Shown here in pieces: positions 8,716-17,356 of a DNA stretch of 64,000 nucleotides (its first letter is position 1; every line of letters begins with the position of its first letter). The DNA comes from Pseudomonas lurida (GTDB lineage: Bacteria > Pseudomonadota > Gammaproteobacteria > Pseudomonadales > Pseudomonadaceae). The position numbers were made by a program, and so were the translations under genes. Where the stretch lies: contig NZ_PDJB01000001.1 of NCBI RefSeq assembly GCF_002563895.1, forward strand, positions 975,501 to 1,039,500, in the 5' to 3' direction. Under the pieces are notes generated by a model that was given only the letters and a program-made list of their open reading frames with translations, made no database searches and was not told where the DNA came from.

Positions 8716-10317
8716 TTACTTATCTAGACTCACGCCATAGAACGGGGTCAGTCCAAAGGGGCTGATCTTGAAGTCCTTCACTTCCTTGCGCAGTGGTTGG
8801 AAAACCGTCGAGTTTGCAATGGGCGTTATAGGTACTTGTTCCTTAAGGATTTTCTGTGCCTGTTGATACCACTTGATGCGCTGCTCGCGGTCGTTGCTGA
8901 CCTTGGCTTGTTGCACGAGTTTATCGTAGGCCGGGTTACACCATTTGGCGTAGTTGCTGCCCTTGACTGCGGCACAACTGTAGAGCACGCCCAACCAGTT
9001 ATCCGGGTCGCCATTGTCGCCAGTCCAGCCGTAGATCATCGCGTCATGCTCACCGTTTTTAGCGCGCTTGATGTACTCGCCCCACTCATAGCTGACGATA
9101 TTGGCCTTGATGCCAATTTTCTCCCAATCCTGTTGGATCATTTGTGCCGACATGCGCGCGTTGGGGTTGGACGCACGTTGTACGGTCATTGCCCAGAGGT
9201 TGATGGTGGTACCAGGTGCAACCCCTGCTTCTTTTAGTAGCGCACGGGCTTTGGTCGGGTCGTGGGGTGCATCCTTGATGCTGGGGTCATAAGACCACTG
9301 CGCAGGCGGCAGCGCGTTCTGCGCCAATTGCCCGGCGCTCTGGTACACGGCCTTGATAATCGCCGGCTTGTCGATGGCCATGTCCAGCGCCTGGCGCACC
9401 TTGAGCTGGTCCAACGGCGGGTGGGTCACGTTGTAGGCCAGGAAGCCCAGGTTGAACCCGGCCTGTTGCAGCACGCGCAGGTTCGGGTCCTGCTTCATCA
9501 CTTCAATGTCGGCAGGGCGTGGGTAACCACTGACCTGGCATTCGCCAGCCTTGAGCTTTTGCAGGCGCGATGCAGCATCCGGGGTGATCGCGAACACCAG
9601 GTTGTCGAGCTTCACGTCCTCGGGCTTCCAATACTGTTTGTTGGCCACGTAGCGGATCTGCGAGTCCTTCTGATAGCGCTTGAACACAAACGGCCCGGTG
9701 CCCACGGGCTTCTGGTTAATGTCCGAGGCTGTGCCTTGTTTCAACAGTTGGGCAGCGTACTCGGCGGACTGCACCGAGGCGAAGCTCATGGCCAGGTTCT
9801 GCACAAATGATGCATCGACGTTATTCAGGTTGAAGCGCACGGTGTGTTCGTCAAGTTTGTCGACGCTCTTGATCGTGGTGTTCAAACCCATGTCGGTGAA
9901 GTACGGCGATTCGGAGGGGTAGGCCTGGCGGAAGGGGCTCTGTGCATCCAGCAGCCGATTGAAGGTGAACAGCACATCATCCGCGTTGAAATCGCGGGTA
10001 GGGGTGAAGAAATCGGTGGTGTGGAACTTGACGCCATCGCGCAGGTGGAAGGTGTAGGTCAGGCCGTCTTTGGAGACCTCCCAGCTCGTCGCCAGGCCGG
10101 GCTCCACTTCGGTGCCGCCGCGCTTGAACTGGGTCAGGCGGTTGAACACGGTTTCAGCGGAAGCATCAAAATCGGTGCCGCTGGTGTACTGGCTGGGGTC
10201 GAATCCGGCGGGGCTGGCTTCGGAGCAGTAGACCAGGGTGGTGGCCGCATGGGCCATCGGCATAAAAGCCAACAGGCCGGCGGCGAGGAGCAGCGGTTTT
10301 AAGGTGATTCTTTCCAT
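8716..10317 (-). CDS. dppA1: Periplasmic dipeptide-binding protein (DppA1-like)
   Basis: A 533-residue SBP family 5 protein starting MERITLKPLLLAAGLLAFMP, with signal cleavage after AHA and mature ATTLVYCSEASPAGFDPSQY. The ATG at 10317 is preceded by AGGGG; an upstream in-frame ATG at 10356 is unlikely because it buries the signal peptide. It ends SPFGLTPFYGVSLDK. It lies at the outer end of the dpp cluster and is separated from dppA2 by a terminator and about 250 bases. In P. aeruginosa several DppA paralogues feed one DppBCDF permease with different peptide preferences, and the same is inferred here. Confidence 0.9.
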   Translation of the reverse strand: MERITLKPLLLAAGLLAFMPMAHAATTLVYCSEASPAGFDPSQYTSGTDFDASAETVFNRLTQFKRGGTEVEPGLATSWEVSKDGLTYTFHLRDGVKFHTTDFFTPTRDFNADDVLFTFNRLLDAQSPFRQAYPSESPYFTDMGLNTTIKSVDKLDEHTVRFNLNNVDASFVQNLAMSFASVQSAEYAAQLLKQGTASDINQKPVGTGPFVFKRYQKDSQIRYVANKQYWKPEDVKLDNLVFAITPDAASRLQKLKAGECQVSGYPRPADIEVMKQDPNLRVLQQAGFNLGFLAYNVTHPPLDQLKVRQALDMAIDKPAIIKAVYQSAGQLAQNALPPAQWSYDPSIKDAPHDPTKARALLKEAGVAPGTTINLWAMTVQRASNPNARMSAQMIQQDWEKIGIKANIVSYEWGEYIKRAKNGEHDAMIYGWTGDNGDPDNWLGVLYSCAAVKGSNYAKWCNPAYDKLVQQAKVSNDREQRIKWYQQAQKILKEQVPITPIANSTVFQPLRKEVKDFKISPFGLTPFYGVSLDK

Positions 10318-10361
10318 GGAGACCCCTGAAGTGGCAGGCATATATGAGCTGCTCAAACGAA

Positions 10362-10388
10362 AACGGCGCTACCGAGGGTAACGCCGTT
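10362..10388 (-). terminator. Terminator of the large accessory gene
   Basis: AACGGCGCTACC (10362-10373) pairs with GGTAACGCCGTT (10377-10388) with one mismatch. On the minus strand the stem is followed by TTCGTTTGAG. It ends the transcript of the gene at 10426-14295. Confidence 0.6.
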
Positions 10389-10425
10389 CAGGGGGATCAG
10401 GTAAGAGGGCAGTTATTGACCCGCC

Positions 10426-13400
10426 TTACGGACCGGGTGCGACGGACACCTCGATATTGGTTGGCGCGTTTTTATCGATCACATAGGGCGCGTCCAGTTC
10501 GTTGCTCGCGCGTATCGTAAATGTCCTGGTGATGGTGACCTCCACGCCAGGAACATGGTTGATATCCTGCTCCGGATTGGAGAGGTGCCCTCTGGATGTG
10601 ATCCGTACCGTGGTCACGTCCTTGGCAGGGACATGCTCGATATGAAACTGGGTATCGTCAGCGCCGAAGTAGTAGCCGTCCTGCAGCACCGAGCCCCCGT
10701 TCAAATCGATGGTCGCGGGTGCAATGGAGCCCTGATGCGCCACTTCGGAGATACGGGCGCGCAAATCGGCATCGGGGACGGCTTGCTCAAACTGCTTCAA
10801 TCGTGCTTGCCGGATGCCCTCGGCCGAGTCTGCCTCGGCATTCAGTCGCTGAGTATTTAGCAGCCTGTTTTCTGTCGTGGTGACGGTGTAGGGGTTACGG
10901 TTTATATCCAAGACAAAGTTGGGGGAGTACTCACTGGAACTGTGCTCTGTGATTTGTGCTTTTTCGCCAGCCTCCACGGCGAATCCGGTTTCGTCGAGGT
11001 TCCAGGACACCCTGGCGTTTGCCTTGATGACGCCATTGTCCTCGTAGTTGTTGCTGGCGAATTCGTAATGGCTTCCTTCGCTGAATTTCAAGAATTCATC
11101 CGCTCGTTTACCGGCGGACAATTTCTTGCCGTCGAGATCGCGGAATTGGTTGGAGAAGGTGGAGGTGGACTTCATGTCGTCACTCAGCGTAGGTGATGGC
11201 GTGCGCTCCCATGGCCATTTTACCCCGCCATCTGCGGGCGCCCGCGCCCACTCACGATTGCGGCCGGGGTTAACCCTCATCACGGCCTTGCCGGTTTTGG
11301 GGTTGATGATCGACGCAAACATATCGCCTGTTTTGTAATGCCCCTTGAGTTCAAATACCTTGCTGCTGCCTGTTTCATCGGTAAAACGAACGAACGCGCG
11401 GTACAGGCCGTCGGCATCCTGGACCCTATAAACACCCAACGCATCAGGCGTGACATTTTTGATTGATGCCTCTCCATCGGACACTGCGTGCGCGCTCATT
11501 TTAATGAGGCTGCTTGAGGATTGGCGTGGTGGCGTTGCGCTGCGCGCACCCTTGCGCAGCGGTATGTCATCTGAACCGTCGGGAGTGGATCTTGGTGTGT
11601 CATCAATGTTTGAAACGGGAGATGATGAAAGCTCTTCTTCCGATAAATCGAACGGATCATTTGCTTTCTCTGCACCGGGGAGTGCCGAAAACAAGGTATT
11701 GAGGGCGCCATCGAAAATCTTCCAGGCGCCTTCTTTGCGCTCGGCCTGTGCGTCGCCCGAATAGGATTTCTCCGTTCCCAGCGCCATTTGGGTGAGGCCG
11801 GTGCCAATCCCTGCCAGGGCGACAGGCAAACCCAGGGGGGCCAGTTTGGCCAAGAGGCCTGCGCCCGCGGAAATATCATTGAGCCAAGTGTCCCGGGTGA
11901 CCTCGCTGTTGGACTTGATCACGGTATCGGCGTCACTCGTCATGCGCTCCCTGGCGTTGTCACGCAGGTGCGTGAAGACATCACCCGCGATTTTAATATC
12001 TCGACGGTCGATGGTTTTTCCCTCCCAGTTCTCCCAGTCGCCAGTGGCCAGGTGGGCGAGTGCCGAATCGACGCCATACTTGCCAAAACTCCCACCGTCC
12101 TGGCGGTTGTACAGAGAAAAGTGCGAGGCCAGGGCTTCGCGTTTTTTCGGGTCCTTGGCCTGCTCGACCACCCAATCGTCCATTTTCTTGAGCGAATCAA
12201 ACCGCAAGAACGCAGGTGTAGCGCCAGGCAGATAGAGGATTTGTCGGCCGTCTCGACGGTTATTTTCGTAGTTGTACTGGCCGTCATCCGCGTCAGCAAA
12301 ACGGATGATATTGCTGGGCCAACCGTTGATATCGAAGACATGCGCGCGCACTTTGCCTTCTGTTGGCGCTTCAGCCTGCAACTGCTCAAGCGTGGCAGGG
12401 GCTTTTGGGTCCGCAGGGACGTTGGAAACGGCCTTCATCACCAGTTGGTAGTCAGACCGGGTAAATTGGTGTTCGCCTGCCTGTGACGCACGTTCAGAGG
12501 CGCTTTTTGCGTCTTGCGCCTTGAGCTGCTGGCGCGCTTGATTGACGAACTCCCCCTTTGAAGCCGTGCGGTAGTCAGTACCGTGCTCGGCCCAGAACGC
12601 GTCTATTTTTTGGGTCATCTCGCCCTGGAAGTCGGCTTTCCAGACGGCGCGCATAAAGGTTGAAGGGTCGATAGCCACTTCGTTGTGGGCCCCGTAGCCC
12701 TGCTTTTTACTTTGCCCTGGGCCATCCACATAAATGCCGGCGTTATTGTCGAGCTCTCCCGGAAGCCAATCGTGTTCGGTAAAGTTACTCAGCACCGCCT
12801 CGGTCAGAGTGAGTGAGCGTTTAGGCTCCTCGCCCGGATGGTCCCACCCGGATCGTGCCGTCGACGGTGCAACACCTCCCTGAAAACGGTTCAGGTACAG
12901 CTTGTCTGCATCCAGCGGTTCAAGCTTGGCCAGTTGCTCTGTCGACAGGTTTTCCCGGAGTATTTTTTCCGCCAATTGTTTCGCTTGCGCACGCGGTTCG
13001 GGAACAGCCTTTGCCACGCCGGTTGCCAGGCGTGTGTAGGCGAGCTTGGCAGGCGCCACTGCGTAAGCTTTGGCGGCATTGCGCCTGAGTGCCTCAAGGG
13101 CGTATGCCGATTGCCGTTCATCTGGCACGGCGTCAAAGCTTTTCTGCCTATTCAACTGTTCTATACGCGGCATGCACGCAGCCACGTTGGCAGGGGTAGA
13201 TTCTCCATAGAACTTGGCAACCACTTTCAGGGAAACGGCTGCGACGCCTTGGTCAAAGGATACGCTCAAGGACTGTTTCGCAGAGGGGGCGATCACCTTG
13301 CCTGCTTCCAGCAACGGCCCCGCAATTTGCCGCCAGCCCGAATCGTCGGTCAGTGAGAAGTTTTTGGTGTTACCGGCGACCGTCGCCGACATGGCGCCGG

Positions 13401-14295
13401 TGGATGGAACGATTTTCAGGGTGCCTGGATCGATGTTCTGATCGCGCATCCAGTTTTTTACCACTGGCGTTTCCAGCAGGGCGCCATAGAGTGCCAGCCA
13501 TTGGCCTAATGTGGTTTGAGCCGGGACGGTGACCAGGCCAGCGGTGCCACCCTCCATCTTTTTTTGCCATTCGCCGGTGAAGCGCTGCACCAACTGCGCA
13601 TCGCCGGGCGGGGCAAGGCTGGCGCTGTTGCGCTGATAAATGGCAGCCAGGACCTGCTGTTGTTCACCCAATGCGTTGTCTCCGCGTACTGACGGCGACC
13701 TTTGCGCATCTGTCGGTTCAATCGGAGGGAACGCGCGAGTGCGCTCGATTTCTTTGACCGTCGCATCTTCCAGGGCTGGCACCCCATAGAATGACGCCAC
13801 GTTTTTCAGTTCAGCGGTGTCGCGAAAAACCTCAGGATAGTGAATGGAGTCACCACTGCCGCTCCCTATCACTTTGCTTGCCGACACAATAGGGCCGGCT
13901 ACGGTGGACCATCCGGAGTTGTCGTTGAGGGTGAACGTGCTGCGCTGATGGTTGATCGTGACCATGATGGCGCCGGAGTCTGGAAAAATCACAATGCTTT
14001 CAGGCCTGATCCCCTTGGCCTTTATCCAGTTTTGAAACTCAGGGTTCCTCAGTGCGATCACCAATTGGGTTCGCCACTGACCCAGCGTAGAAGAGGGGGG
14101 AACCTGAACAGGTGCCTGCCCATCATCCTTCGTCTTTTGCAGTGCGCCGACCAGGTTTTGTGCCAATTGGCGGTCGCCCTCGGCGCGGCTGCTGGGCGGT
14201 ACATTAATCACACTTGGGGCGGTGGAGTCTTGCTGAATGGCGAGCGCTGGGCTGTGAGGCGCAAGGACGGACGAACGGGGTGCTGTGATGGTCAT
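10426..14295 (-). CDS. Large dermonecrotic-toxin-like / effector candidate with duplicated N-terminal module
   Basis: A 1289-residue protein with no signal peptide. Residues ~63-185 and ~253-375 are two copies of one module (TLGQW ... NWI/NWM ... GAM/GAI ... SGW ... AGP ... KVI ... FYG). Residues ~545-700 hold blocks (FWAEHGTDYR; QILYLPGATPAFLRF) that resemble the dermonecrotic-toxin/DUF6543-type region common in large Pseudomonas effector-like proteins. Residues ~806-838 are hydrophobic and glycine-rich, a possible membrane-inserting hairpin. Residues ~953-1006 (VFELKGHY...IINPKTGKAVMRV) are another segment seen in such proteins. The C-terminal ~260 residues are unrecognised and could be the active domain. 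The gene stands alone between dppA1 and the SIMPL gene, where P. aeruginosa has no such gene. The Shine-Dalgarno sequence is weak. The toxin role is inferred; the family match is from memory. Confidence 0.5.
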   Translation of the reverse strand: MTITAPRSSVLAPHSPALAIQQDSTAPSVINVPPSSRAEGDRQLAQNLVGALQKTKDDGQAPVQVPPSSTLGQWRTQLVIALRNPEFQNWIKAKGIRPESIVIFPDSGAIMVTINHQRSTFTLNDNSGWSTVAGPIVSASKVIGSGSGDSIHYPEVFRDTAELKNVASFYGVPALEDATVKEIERTRAFPPIEPTDAQRSPSVRGDNALGEQQQVLAAIYQRNSASLAPPGDAQLVQRFTGEWQKKMEGGTAGLVTVPAQTTLGQWLALYGALLETPVVKNWMRDQNIDPGTLKIVPSTGAMSATVAGNTKNFSLTDDSGWRQIAGPLLEAGKVIAPSAKQSLSVSFDQGVAAVSLKVVAKFYGESTPANVAACMPRIEQLNRQKSFDAVPDERQSAYALEALRRNAAKAYAVAPAKLAYTRLATGVAKAVPEPRAQAKQLAEKILRENLSTEQLAKLEPLDADKLYLNRFQGGVAPSTARSGWDHPGEEPKRSLTLTEAVLSNFTEHDWLPGELDNNAGIYVDGPGQSKKQGYGAHNEVAIDPSTFMRAVWKADFQGEMTQKIDAFWAEHGTDYRTASKGEFVNQARQQLKAQDAKSASERASQAGEHQFTRSDYQLVMKAVSNVPADPKAPATLEQLQAEAPTEGKVRAHVFDINGWPSNIIRFADADDGQYNYENNRRDGRQILYLPGATPAFLRFDSLKKMDDWVVEQAKDPKKREALASHFSLYNRQDGGSFGKYGVDSALAHLATGDWENWEGKTIDRRDIKIAGDVFTHLRDNARERMTSDADTVIKSNSEVTRDTWLNDISAGAGLLAKLAPLGLPVALAGIGTGLTQMALGTEKSYSGDAQAERKEGAWKIFDGALNTLFSALPGAEKANDPFDLSEEELSSSPVSNIDDTPRSTPDGSDDIPLRKGARSATPPRQSSSSLIKMSAHAVSDGEASIKNVTPDALGVYRVQDADGLYRAFVRFTDETGSSKVFELKGHYKTGDMFASIINPKTGKAVMRVNPGRNREWARAPADGGVKWPWERTPSPTLSDDMKSTSTFSNQFRDLDGKKLSAGKRADEFLKFSEGSHYEFASNNYEDNGVIKANARVSWNLDETGFAVEAGEKAQITEHSSSEYSPNFVLDINRNPYTVTTTENRLLNTQRLNAEADSAEGIRQARLKQFEQAVPDADLRARISEVAHQGSIAPATIDLNGGSVLQDGYYFGADDTQFHIEHVPAKDVTTVRITSRGHLSNPEQDINHVPGVEVTITRTFTIRASNELDAPYVIDKNAPTNIEVSVAPGP

Positions 14296-14470
14296 TAATT
14301 CAGTTCTCGCTGTGGTTTGGATACCTGCCCGCCGTGCTCTCCTTGCTAGTCTGGGAGGGTGTAGGTGAGTGTCCAGAACCGGATGACCAATTCCACAACG
14401 ACAGTGCTGATTGATGGCGGAATGTTACGAAAAGGCTGACGCGACGCGTGTCGTATTGGGATTGCTTTAC

Positions 14471-14507
14471 GCAAAAAAACGGCACGGTTTTTTAGGCCGT
14501 GCCGTTT
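14471..14507 (-). terminator. Terminator of the SIMPL-domain gene
   Basis: AAACGGCACGG (14477-14487) and CCGTGCCGTTT (14497-14507) are perfect inverted repeats. On the minus strand the stem runs into seven Ts, a strong intrinsic terminator. Confidence 0.85.
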
Positions 14508-14524
14508 CAGGATGGGGGCAGGCC

Positions 14525-15235
14525 TTACTGGATGACTTCAATCACGCCATCTGCCGACATGGATACTTGGCTGGTGCCCGCTTCCACTTCAGGCGTTGGC
14601 GCCGAATCCGCCATGGCTGCCTTCATCATCATGCCGCCACGGGCATACGGCATTGGGTAGCCGTTGGTGTTGAAGTTCAGGTTGACGATCTTGTAGCCCT
14701 TGCCGCCCAGCGCATCGGTGGCCAGTTGCGCGCGTGCTTTGAACGCGGCGACCGCGTCCTTGAGCAACGCGTCTTCGCTGGACTTGCGCGTGGCGTCGGC
14801 GATGGCGAAGTCCATGTTCTCCATTTTCAGCGTGTTCAACAGCTCGCCGGTGAGTTTGGACAGCGCCGGGAAGTCTGCGCTTTCCAGGCGCAGTTCAGCG
14901 CGCTCGCGCCAGCCGGTGATCTTCTGGTTCTTGTTGTCGTAGATCGGGTAGCTGTTGCGGCTGCCCTGGCGCAGGGTCACGCCTTTGACTTCGCGGGCCT
15001 GGCCCAGGGCCGTGTTCAGGGTGGTCGTGATTTCGGCAGCCAGTTTGGCCGGGTCGCTGTTCTGGGATTCGGTGTAGAGGGTAACGATCATCTTGTCCCG
15101 GGCCACCTCCTGGCTGACCTCGGCGCGCAAGGAAATCTGGTTGTAGTTCAGTGCGTCGGCGGCCGTAGCCGGCAGGCTGGCCAGGGCGCTCGCGCTGAGG
15201 GTGATGAGGGCGGCACTGCGAATGAAACGAGACAT
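14525..15235 (-). CDS. SIMPL-domain (DUF541) exported protein
   Basis: A 236-residue protein with a Sec signal peptide (MSRFIRSAALITLSASALAS, cleavage near ATA/ADAL). It has the SIMPL/DUF541 pattern of an oscillating beta-alpha domain: ISLRAEVSQEVARDKMIVTLY near residues 35-55 and a C-terminal VSMSADGVIEVIQ strand. Members are periplasmic or outer-membrane proteins of poorly defined function, some linked to stress protection. It has its own terminator and diverges from roxS across about 200 bases. A gene of this kind lies between dppA1 and roxS in P. aeruginosa as I recall, so it marks the edge of the conserved order. Confidence 0.8.
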   Translation of the reverse strand: MSRFIRSAALITLSASALASLPATAADALNYNQISLRAEVSQEVARDKMIVTLYTESQNSDPAKLAAEITTTLNTALGQAREVKGVTLRQGSRNSYPIYDNKNQKITGWRERAELRLESADFPALSKLTGELLNTLKMENMDFAIADATRKSSEDALLKDAVAAFKARAQLATDALGGKGYKIVNLNFNTNGYPMPYARGGMMMKAAMADSAPTPEVEAGTSQVSMSADGVIEVIQ

Positions 15236-15440
15236 GGAAGCTCCTTGGGGTGTTCGTGTTCGGTATGACTGTAGACGCTGGCACTGGGTTCTTCGGGTTT
15301 ACACATTACCTACAAGTGAGGGGGATGCCGACGAACGGTCATTTGCCCGGCCTGCGGCAAAGAGCCACACGCGCCGTGCCAGCGCGCCTGCTTCGTTTAT
15401 ACTCCTGCCGATCCGCCTGCAGCGCTCACCGGGAGAGCTC

Positions 15441-16703
15441 ATGCTCGCCGCCGTAAAACTGACTTCCGCCACCCGCCAGAACCTCTGGCGGCTGACGTTC
15501 ATCCGTACCCTGGTCCTGGCCGCACAGGCCGGCTCCGTCGGGCTCGCCTATTGGTTCGACCTGTTGCCGCTGCCGTGGCTGCAACTGGCCGTGACCCTGG
15601 GTTTCTCCACGGTGCTCTGTGTGTTCACCGCCATCCGGTTGCGCACAACCTGGCCGGTGACCGAGCTGGAATACGCCCTGCAATTGGCCTGCGACCTGTT
15701 TATCCACAGTGTGTTGCTGTATTTCTCCGGTGGCTCCACCAACCCGTTCGTTTCGTACTACCTGGTGCCACTGACCATCGCCGCCGTGACCCTGCCGTGG
15801 CGCTATTCGGTGGTGCTGTCGGGCATCGCCCTGACCCTGTATACCCTGCTGCTGGCGCGCTTCTACCCGCTGCAGACCTTTCCCATCGCCCGGGAAAACC
15901 TGCAGATCTACGGGATGTGGCTGAGTTTTGCCCTGTCCGCCGCGGTCATCACCTTTTTCGCCGCACGCATGGCCGAAGAACTGCGGCGCCAGGAAGAACT
16001 GCGCGCCATTCGCCGTGAAGAAGGTTTGCGCGATCAGCAACTGCTGGCCGTTGCCACCCAGGCAGCGGGGGCGGCCCATGAGTTGGGTACGCCGTTGGCC
16101 ACCATGAGCGTGTTGCTCAAGGAAATGACCCAGGACCATCACGACCCGGCGCTGCAGGATGACCTGAGTGTGCTGCAGGAGCAGGTCAAGCAGTGCAAGC
16201 AGACCTTGCAACAACTGGTGCGCGCCGCCGAAGCCAATCGCCGACTGGCGGTGGAGATGCAGGACGTGACCCAGTGGCTCGACGAAGCCTTGAACCGCTG
16301 GCACCTGATGCGTCCTGAAGCGAGTTACCGTTTTCATCTGTTAGGGCAGGGCACCGTGCCACGCATGGCACCGCCTCCGGATTTGACCCAGGCGCTGCTC
16401 AACCTGTTGAACAATGCCGCCGACGCCTGCCCCGAAGGCCTGGGCGTGCAGCTGGACTGGGACGCGGAAAACGTCACCATCAGTATTCGTGACCACGGCG
16501 CGGGCGTGCCGCTGGCCATTGCCGAGCAGATCGGCAAACCTTTCTTTACCACCAAGGGCAAGGGCTTCGGCCTGGGCCTATTCTTGAGCAAGGCCAGCGT
16601 GACCCGCGCGGGCGGCTCAGTGAAGCTCTATAGTCATGAGGAAGGCGGCACGCTTACCGAGCTGCGCCTGCCCCGTGTCGCACGAGGAGATATCGATGAG
16701 TGA
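15441..16703 (+). CDS. roxS: RoxS, redox-responsive sensor histidine kinase (RegB/PrrB family)
   Basis: A 420-residue membrane kinase with about six hydrophobic segments in residues 20-175. The conserved GGSTNPF redox loop of the RegB family is at residues 97-103. The H-box AAHELGTPLA has the phospho-accepting His213. Cys252 in KQCKQ lies 39 residues after the His, matching the redox-active cysteine of RegB. The ATP-binding domain has N-box LLNNAADAC and GKGFGLGLFL. The ATG at 15441 has GGGAG upstream; earlier in-frame ATGs lack this and precede the membrane domain. It overlaps roxR by 8 bases. In Pseudomonas, RoxSR senses respiratory inhibition and controls alternative terminal oxidases. Confidence 0.93.
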   Translation: MLAAVKLTSATRQNLWRLTFIRTLVLAAQAGSVGLAYWFDLLPLPWLQLAVTLGFSTVLCVFTAIRLRTTWPVTELEYALQLACDLFIHSVLLYFSGGSTNPFVSYYLVPLTIAAVTLPWRYSVVLSGIALTLYTLLLARFYPLQTFPIARENLQIYGMWLSFALSAAVITFFAARMAEELRRQEELRAIRREEGLRDQQLLAVATQAAGAAHELGTPLATMSVLLKEMTQDHHDPALQDDLSVLQEQVKQCKQTLQQLVRAAEANRRLAVEMQDVTQWLDEALNRWHLMRPEASYRFHLLGQGTVPRMAPPPDLTQALLNLLNNAADACPEGLGVQLDWDAENVTISIRDHGAGVPLAIAEQIGKPFFTTKGKGFGLGLFLSKASVTRAGGSVKLYSHEEGGTLTELRLPRVARGDIDE

Positions 16704-17256
16704 CGAGATCCAAGTCGAAGGCGAAGAACTGCCGCACTTGCTGCTGGTAGATGACGACGCCACCTTTACCCGCGTGATGGCGCGCGCCATGAGCCGTCGC
16801 GGTTTCCGGGTCAGCACCGCCGGGTCTGCCGAGGAAGGCCTGACCATCGCCCAGGCCGACCTGCCGGACTACGCCGCGCTCGACCTGAAAATGGATGGCG
16901 ACTCCGGCCTGGTGCTGTTGCCCAAGCTGCTGGAACTCGACCCGGAAATGCGCGTGGTGATCCTCACCGGTTATTCCAGCATTGCCACCGCCGTCGAGGC
17001 GATCAAGCGCGGTGCCTGCAACTACCTGTGCAAGCCCGCGGATGCTGATGATGTGCTGGCAGCGTTGCTGTCCGAGCACGCTGACCTGGACACCCTGGTG
17101 CCGGAAAACCCGATGTCGGTGGACCGCCTGCAGTGGGAGCACATCCAGCGCGTGCTCACCGAGCATGAAGGCAACATCTCCGCCACGGCCCGCGCCCTGG
17201 GCATGCACCGCCGCACCTTGCAGCGCAAGCTGCAGAAGCGCCCGGTACGTCGCTGA
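16696..17256 (+). CDS. roxR: RoxR, response regulator (RegA/PrrA/ActR family)
   Basis: A 186-residue regulator. Residues ~12-125 are the receiver domain, with acidic pair D19-D20, phospho-acceptor D63, T91 and K113. A linker leads to a Fis-type helix-turn-helix (NISATARALGMHRRTLQRKL, residues 160-179), as in RegA/PrrA. The ATG at 16696 (AGGAG upstream) overlaps the roxS stop, which indicates coupled translation. It is the DNA-binding partner of RoxS, controlling cyanide-insensitive oxidase and other respiratory genes in pseudomonads. Confidence 0.94.
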   Translation: MSDEIQVEGEELPHLLLVDDDATFTRVMARAMSRRGFRVSTAGSAEEGLTIAQADLPDYAALDLKMDGDSGLVLLPKLLELDPEMRVVILTGYSSIATAVEAIKRGACNYLCKPADADDVLAALLSEHADLDTLVPENPMSVDRLQWEHIQRVLTEHEGNISATARALGMHRRTLQRKLQKRPVRR

Positions 17257-17356
17257 ACGCCGGCTGAACAATCTGCTTCAGGCCGCACGGAGCTGCGAAC
17301 CGATCAACTATGATCGGTTCGAATGCCTGTCACCTTTTCCCTACCGAGCCTGAACG

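Noticed and set aside
10426..14295. Rhs or YD-repeat toxin
   Set aside because: No YD-repeat pattern, no PAAR or VgrG neighbour and no small immunity gene next to it.
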